The notes below the pieces were generated by a model that searched no databases, had not been told where the DNA came from, and saw nothing but the letters and a program-made list of their open reading frames with translations. From Nematostella vectensis (taxonomy: Eukaryota; Cnidaria; Anthozoa; Actiniaria; Edwardsiidae): a stretch of 64,000 bases of DNA. The stretch is from assembly GCF_932526225.1 (NCBI RefSeq), contig NC_064044.1:6104747-6168746 (forward strand). Reading direction: 5' to 3'. The position numbers and the translations under genes were made by a program. This document shows, one piece after another, positions 52,101 through 61,100 of the stretch. Position 1 is the first letter of the stretch. Each line of letters begins with the position of its first letter.

Positions 52101-55100
52101 AGTAGTAAACCACATGTCTATGTCTATTGATTTTATTTAGAACCAAAATAGCCGATTTTAACCTTAAAACCTAAATAAATTTATATCTGTTAGGAAGAAT
52201 CAGCTTTTATACGAATAGCTTGGTGTTTTTGTTACAAATAAATTCGAGGTCATATTCATAACAGTTCGAGACTCACATGCGTTTCATTATGGTCGCAGTT
52301 TTAATATAGAAAACAACAAAGGTGTGGAGTATATGACTATGTATCGTGCCAATAGTAAAAAGCGGGTATTCGTACCATGGCACCTGGTGTGGGTAGATGA
52401 AAAAAGTTAGGGAGGAGGGGTTAGAAGAGAAGGTGAAAAGGGAAAGGAAAGTATTATGTATCGTGTCAATAGTCGTGTCGGGGAAATCACATGATGCTGG
52501 AGAAATTGAACGGTTGAATGCTTAATGCGCTCAACATTTTAATTTCGATTAGATAAACACTCGTTTTATACTTCCAAAAAAACATTAGTCCTGACATAGC
52601 GAACATATTCGTCTACGCTATCCAAGAAACTTGGTGTTCTCAAGTCGTTTGGAAATTTACCAAAGAAAGTGTTCCGGTTATAATACTATATGTCTATTTA
52701 AGTACAACTCTTGGGTAACAACAATTGTTCTATTGGGGTTTAAAGACTGTAACTGTTGTCTTCCTTTAAAACTTGGTCCATGATAGTCTTTGTTTTCATT
52801 GATCCACAGCAACTTTCAGCTTTGCGTCCTCATCGTATTCAGTTGAGGAAGATACGGGTTATGTTACAGTGAACATCACAAAGACTGGGACCTCTGACAT
52901 TTCTCTAGATGTGAAGTAAGTAGAACAGAATTGATTTGTGTGATTGATTGAATTCTGCGAAAAGTATTGGCAATCAAAATATTTTTTTTGCACTCCTTCT
53001 TTTCTGAATCTTTTACCTTCAGTAGACTATTGTATGGTATTCAATAACCATTCATTTGCTCTTTGTCTCAGGCTAAGCACAAACAACGGCACAGCATTCT
53101 CTCCCGTCGACTATACTGCGATGTCTGACAATAGTGTAACGTTTTTGGCCAACGAACAATCTAAGCTAGTAAACATAACCATCAATGTTGACCAGACAGT
53201 TGAAAATGATGAAGATTTCAAGGCCCTCCTGTCTCACACTAACGCAGACCAAGTTGCCCTTGGCCTACAAAATACGACGACAATCACAATTGGCAACGAT
53301 GATCAAGGTGACTGGAGTAAACTAATCTTTTGATTTATTTTGACTAACAGACATTTTGTTAAAAGACTTTGTACTATAAAGAGAAAATTGTTATAATAAA
53401 AATTAGGGCTTGCTAATGATTTTGGATGTCTTATGCCAAATATGTATATTGCTGCCTTAGGAATTGGAATGGAAATTTACCAAAGAAAGTGTTCCCGTTA
53501 TAATACTATATGTCTATTTAAGTACAAATATTGGGTAACAACAATTGTTCTATTGGGGTTTAAAGCATGTAACTGTTGTCTTCCTTTAAAACTTGGTCCA
53601 TGATGGTTTTTGTTTTCATTGACCCACAGCAACTTTCAGCTTTGCGTCCTCATCGTATTCAGTTGAGGAAGATACGGGTTATGTTACAGTGAACATCACA
53701 AAGACTGGGACCTCTGACATTTCTCTTGATGTGAAGTAAGTAGAATAGAATTGGTTTGTGTGATTGATTGAATTCTGCGAAAAGTATTGGCAATCAAAAT
53801 ATTGTCTTTGCACTCCTTCTTTTCTGAATCTTTTACCTTCAGTAGCCTATTGTATGGTATTCAATAACCATTCATTTGCTCTTTGTCTCAGGCTAAGCAC
53901 AAACAACGGCACAGCATTCTCTCCCGTCGACTATACTGCGATGTCTGACAATAGTGTAACGTTTTTGGCCAACGAACAATCTAAGCTAGTAAACATAACC
54001 ATCAATGTTGACCAGACAGTTGAAAATGATGAAGATTTCAAGGCCCTCCTGTCTCACACTAACGCAGACCAAGTTGCCCTTGGCCTACTAAATACGACGA
54101 CAATCACAATTGGCAACGATGATCAAGGTGACTGGAGAAAACTAATCTTTTGATTTATTTTGACTAACAGACATTTTGTTGAAAGACTATGTACTATAAA
54201 AAGAAAAATGTTCATAATAAAAAATTGGGCTTGCTAAAGATTTTGGATGTCTTATGTCAAAAATGTATATTGCTGCCTTTGGAAATTTACCAAAGAAAGT
54301 GTTCCCGTTATAATACTATATGTCTATTTAAGTACAACTCTCGGGTAACAACAATTGTTCTATTATGGTTTTAAACACTGTAACTGTTGTCTTCCTTTAA
54401 AACTTGGTCCATGATAGTTTTTGTTTTTTTTGATCCACAGCAACTTTCAGCTTTGCGTCCTCATCGTATTCAGTTGAGGAAGATACGGGTTATGTTACAG
54501 TGAACATCACAAAGACTGGGACCTCTGACATTTCTCTTGATGTGAAGTAAGTAGAATAGAATTGGTTTGTGTGATTGATTGAATTCTGCGAAAAGTATTG
54601 GCAATCAAAATATTGTCTTTGCACTCCTTTTCTGAATTTTTTACCTTCAGTAGCCTATTGTATGGTATTCAATAACCATTAATTTGCTCTTTGTTTCAGG
54701 CTAAGCACAAACAACGGCACAGCATTCTCTCCCGTCGACTATACTGCGATGTCTGACAATAGTGTAACGTTTTTGGCCAACGAACAATCTAAGCTAGTAA
54801 ACATAACCATCAATGTTGACCAGACAGTTGAAAATGATGAAGATTTCAAGGCACTCCTGTCTCACACTAACGCAGACAAAGTTGCCCTTGGCCTACTAAA
54901 TACGACGACAATCACAATTGGCAACGATGATCAAGGTGACTGGAGAAAACTTATCTTTTGATTTATTTTGACTAACAGACATTTTGTTGAAAGACATTGT
55001 ACTATAAAGAGAAAATTGTTATAATAAAAATTTGGGCTTGCTAAAGATTTTGGATGTCTTATGCCAAAAATGTATATTGCTGCATATGGAAATTTACCAA

Positions 55101-58100
55101 AGAAAGTGTTCCCGTTATAATACTATATGTCTATTTAGGTACAACCCTCGGGTAACAACAATTGTTCTATTGGGGTTTAAACACTGTAACTGTTGTCTTC
55201 CTTTAAAACTTGGTCCATGATAGTTTTTGTTTTTATTGATCCACAGCAACTTTCAGCTTTGCGTCCTCATCGTATTCAGTTGAGGAAGATACGGGTTATG
55301 TTACAGTGAACATCACAAAGACTGGGACCTCTGACATTTCTCTTAATGTGAAGTAAGTAGAATAGAATTGGTTTGTGTTATTAATTGAATTCTGCGAAAA
55401 GTATTGGCAATCAAAATATTGTCTTTGCACTCCTTCTTTTCTGAATCTTTTACCTTCAGTAGCCTATTGTATGGTATTCAATAACCATTCATTTGCTCTT
55501 TGTCTCAGGCTAAGCACAAACAACGGCACAGCATTCTCTCCCGTCGACTATACTGCGATGTCTGACAACAGTCTAACGTTTTTGGCCAACGAACAATCTA
55601 AGCTAGTAAACATAACCATCAATGTTGACCAGACAGTTGAAAATGATGAAGATTTCAAGGCCCTCCTGTCTCACACTAACGCAGACAAAGTTGCCCTTGG
55701 CCTACTAAATACGACGACAATCACAATTGGCAACGATGATCAAGGTGACTGGAGAAAACTAATCTTTTTATTTATTTTGACTAACAGACATTTTGTTGAA
55801 AGACATTGTACTATAAAGAGAAAATTGTTATAATAAAAATTTGGGCTTGCTAAAGATTTTGGATGTTTTATGCCAAAACTGTATATTGCTGCCTTTGGAA
55901 ATTTACCAAAGAAATTGTTCCCGTTATAATACTATATGTCTATTTAAATACAAATCTAGGGAACAACAATTGTCCTATTGGGGTTTACAGACTGTAACTG
56001 TTGTCTTTCTTTAAAATTTGGTCCATGATAGTTTTTGTTTTATTGATCCACAGCAACTTTCAGCTTTGCGTCCTCATCGTATTCAGTTGAGGAAGATACG
56101 GGTTATGTTACAGTGAACATCACAAAGACTGGGACCTCTGACATTTCTCTTAATGTGAAGTAAGTAGAATAGAATTGGTTTGTGTGATTGATTGAATTCT
56201 GCGAAAAGTATTGGCAATCAAAATATTGTCTTTGCACTCCTTTTCTGAATTTTTTACCTTCAGTAGCCTATTGTATGGTATTCAATAACCATTAATTTGC
56301 TCTTTGTTTCAGGCTAAGCACAAACAACGGCACAGCATTCTCTCCCGTCGACTATACTGCGATGTCTGACAATAGTGTAACATTTTTGGCCAACGAACAA
56401 TCTAAGCTAGTAAACATAACCATCAATGTTGACCAGACAGTTGAAAATGATGAAGATTTCAAGGCACTCCTGTCTCACACTAACGCAGACAAAGTTGCCC
56501 TTGGCCTACTAAATACGACGACAATCACAATTGGCAACGATGATCAAGGTGACTGGAGAAAACTAATCTTTTGATTTATTTTGACTAACAGACATTTTGT
56601 TGAAAGACATTGTACTATAAAGAGAAAATTGTTATAATAAAAATTTGGGCTTGCTAAAGATTTTGGATGTCTTATGCCAAAAATGTATATTGCTGCCTTT
56701 GGAAATTTACCAAAGAAAGTGTTCCCGTTATAATACTATATGTCTATTTAGGTACAACCCTCGGGTAACAACAATTGTTCTATTATGGTTTAAACACTGT
56801 AACTGTTGTCTTCCTTTAAAACTTGGTCCATGATAGTTTTTGTTTTTATTGATCCACAGCAACTTTCAGCTTTGCGTCCTCATCGTATTCAGTTGAGGAA
56901 GATACGGGTTATGTTACAGTGAACATCACAAAGACTGGGACCTCTGACATTTCTCTTGATGTGAAGTAAGTAGAATAGAATTGGTTTGTGTGATTGATTG
57001 AATTCTGCGAAAAGTATTGGCAATCAAAATATTGTCTTTGCACTCCTTTTCTGAATTTTTTACCTTCAGTAGCCTATTGTATGGTATTCAATAACCATTA
57101 ATTTGCTCTTTGTTTCAGGCTAAGCACAAACAACGGCACAGCATTCTCTCCCGTCGACTATACTGCGATGTCTGACAATAGTGTAACGTTTTTGGCCAAC
57201 GAACAATCTAAGCTAGTAAACATAACCATCAATGTTGACCAGACAGTTGAAAATGATGAAGATTTCAAGGCACTCCTGTCTCACACTAACGCAGACAAAG
57301 TTGCCCTTGGCCTACTAAATACGACGACAATCACAATTGGCAACGATGATCAAGGTGATTGGAGAAAACTAATCTTTTGATTTATTTTGACTAACAGACA
57401 TTTTGTTGAAAGACATTGTACTATAAAGAGAAAATTGTTATAATAAAAATTTGGGCTTGCTAAAGATTTTGGATGTCTTATGCCAAAAATGTATATTGCT
57501 GCCTTTGGAAATTTACCAAAGAAAGTGTTCCCGTTATAATACTATATGTCTATTTAGGTACAACCCTCGGGTAACAACAATTGTTCTATTGGGGTTTAAA
57601 CACTGTAACTGTTGTCTTCCTTTAAAACTTGGTCCATGATAGTTTTTGTTTTTATTGATCCACAGCAACTTTCAGCTTTGCGTCCTCAACGTATTCAGTT
57701 GAGGAAGATACGGGTTATGTTACAGTGAACATCACAAAGACTGGGACCTCTGACATTTCTCTTGATGTGAAGTAAGTAGAATAGAATTGGTTTGTGTTAT
57801 TAATTGAATTCTGCGAAAAGTATTGGCAATCAAAATATTGTCTTTGCACTCCTTTTCTGAATCGTTTACCTTTAGTAGCCTATTGTATGGTATTCAATAA
57901 CCATTCATTTGCTCTTTGTCTCAGGCTAAGCACAAACAACGGCACAGCATTCTCTCCCGTCGACTATACTGCGATGTCTGACAACAGTCTAACGTTTTTG
58001 GACAACGAACAATCTAAGCTAGTAAACATAACCATCAATGTTGACCAGACAGTTGAAAATGATGAAGATTTCAAGGCACTCCTGTCTCACACTAACGCAG

Positions 58101-61100
58101 ACAAAGTTGCCCTTGGCCTACTAAATACGACGACAATCACAATTGGCAACGATGATCAAGGTGACTGGAGAAAACTAATCTTTTTATTTATTTTGACTAA
58201 CAGACATTTTGTTGAAAGACATTGTACTATAAAGAGAAAATTGTTATAATAAAAATTTGGGCTTGCTAAAGATTTTGGATGTTTTATGCCAAAACTGTAT
58301 ATTGCTGCCTTTGAAAATTTACCAAAGAAATTGTTCCCGTTATAATACTATGTGTCTATTTAAATACAAATCTCGGGTAACAACAATTGTCCTATTGGGG
58401 TTTACAGACTGTAACTGTTGTCTTTCTTTAAAATTTGGTCCATGATAGTTTTTGTTTTATTGATCCACAGCAACTTTCAGCTTTGCGTCCTCATCGTATT
58501 CAGTTGAGGAAGATACGGGTTATGTTACAGTGAACATCACAAAGACTGGGACCTCTGACATTTCTCTTGATGTGAAGTAAGTAGAATAGAATTGGTTTGT
58601 GTGATTGATTGAATTCTGCGAAAAGTATTGGCAATCAAAATATTTTTTTTGCACTCCTTCTTTTCTGAATCTTTTACCTTCAGTAGCCTATTGTATGGTA
58701 TTCAATAACCATTAATTTGCTCTTTGTTTCAGGCTAAGCACAAACAACGGCACAGCATTCTCTCCCGTCGACTATACTGCGATGTCTGACAATAGTGTAA
58801 CGTTTTTGGCCAACGAACAATCTAAGCTAGTAAACATAACCATCAATGTTGACCAGACAGTTGAAAATGATGAAGATTTCAAGGCACTCCTGTCTCACAC
58901 TAACGCAGACAAAGTTGCCCTTGGCCTACTAAATACGACGAAAATCACAATTGGCAACGATGATCAAGGTGACTGGAGAAAACTAATCTTTTGATTTATT
59001 TTGACTAACAGACATTTTGTTGAAAGACATTGTACTATAAAGAGAAAAATGTTCATAATAAAAAATTGGGCTTGCTAAAGATTTTGGATGTCTTATGTCA
59101 AAAATGTATATTGCTGCCTTTGGAAATTTACCAAAGAAAGTGTTCCCGTTATAATACTATATGTCTATTTAAGTACAACTCTCGGGTAACAACAATTGTT
59201 CTATTATGGTTTAAACACTGTAACTGTTGTCTTCCTTTAAAACTTGGTCCATGATAGTTTTTGTTTTTATTGATCCACAGCAACTTTCAGCTTTGCGTCC
59301 TCATCGTATTCAGTTGAGGAAGATACGGGTTATGTTACAGTGAACATCACAAAGACTGGGACCTCTGACATTTCTCTTGATGTGAAGTAAGTAGAATAGA
59401 ATTGGTTTGTGTGATTGATTGAATTCTGCGAAAAGTATTGGCAATCAAAATATTTTCTTTGCACTCCTTTTCTCAATTTTTTACCTTCAGTAGCCTATTG
59501 TATGGTATTCAATAACCATTAATTTGCTCTTTGTTTCAGGCTAAGCACAAACAACGGCACAGCATTCTCTCCCGTCGACTATACTGCGATGTCTGACAAT
59601 AGTGTAACGTTTTTGGCCAACGAACAATCTAAGCTAGTAAACATAACCATCAATGTTGACCAGACAGTTGAAAATGATGAAGATTTCAAGGCACTCCTGT
59701 CTCACACTAACGCAGACAAAGTTGCCCTTGGCCTACTAAATACGACGACAATCACAATTGGCAACGATGATCAAGGTGACTGGAGAAAACTAATCTTTTG
59801 ATTTATTTTGACTAACAGACATTTTGTTGAAAGACATTGTACTATAAAGAGAAAATTGTTATAATAAAAATTTGGGCTTGCTAAAGATTTTGGATGTCTT
59901 ATGCCAAAAATGTATATTGCTGCCTTTGGAAATTTACCAAAGAAAGTGTTCCCGTTATAATACTATATGTCTATTTAGGTACAACCCTCGGGTAACAACA
60001 ATTGTTCTATTGGGGTTTAAACACTGTAACTGTTGTCTTCCTTTAAAACTTGGTCCATGATAGTTTTTGTTTTTATTGATCCAAAGCAACTTTCAGCTTT
60101 GCGTCCTCAACGTATTCAGTTGAGGAAGATACGGGTTATGTTACAGTGAACATCACAAAGACTGGGACCTCTGACATTTCTCTTGATGTGAAGTAAGTAG
60201 AATAGAATTGGTTTGTGTTATTAATTGAATTCTGCGAAAAGTATTGGCAATCAAAATATTGTCTTTGCACTCCTTCTTTTCTGAATCGTTTACCTTCAGT
60301 AGCCTATTGTATGGTATTCAATAACCATCAATTTGCTCTTTGTTTCAGGCTAAGCACAAACAACGGCACAGCATTCTCTCCCGTCGACTATACTGCGATG
60401 TCTGACAATAGTGTAACGTTTTTGGCCAACGAACAATCTAAGCTAGTAAACATAACCATCAATGTTGACCAGACAGTTGAAAATGATGAAGATTTCAAGG
60501 CACTCCTGTCTCACACTAACGCAGACAAAGTTGCCCTTGGCCTACTAAATACGACGACAATCACAATTGGCAACGATGATCAAGGTGACTGGAAAAAACT
60601 AATCTTTTGATTTATTTTGACTAACAGACATTTTGTTGAAAGACATTGTACTATAAAGAGAAAAATGTTCATAATAAAAAATTGGGCTTGCTAAAGATTT
60701 TGGATGTCTTATGTCAAAAATGTATATTGCTGCCTTTGGAAATTTACCAAAGAAAGTGTTCCCGCTATAATACTATATGTCTATTTAAGTACAACTCTCG
60801 GGTAACAACAATTGTTCTATTATGGTTTAAACACTGTAACTGTTGTCTTCCTTTAAAACTTGGTCCATGATAGTTTTTGTATTTATTGATCCACAGCAAC
60901 TTTCAGCTTTGCGTCCTCATCGTATTCAGTTGAGGAAGATACGGGTTATGTTACAGTGAACATCACAAAGACTGGGACCTCTGACATTTCTCTTGATGTG
61001 AAGTAAGTAGAATAGAATTGGTTTGTGTGATTGATTGAATTCTGCGAAAAGTATTGGCAATCAAAATATTGTCTTTGCACTCCTTTTCTGAATTTTTTAC

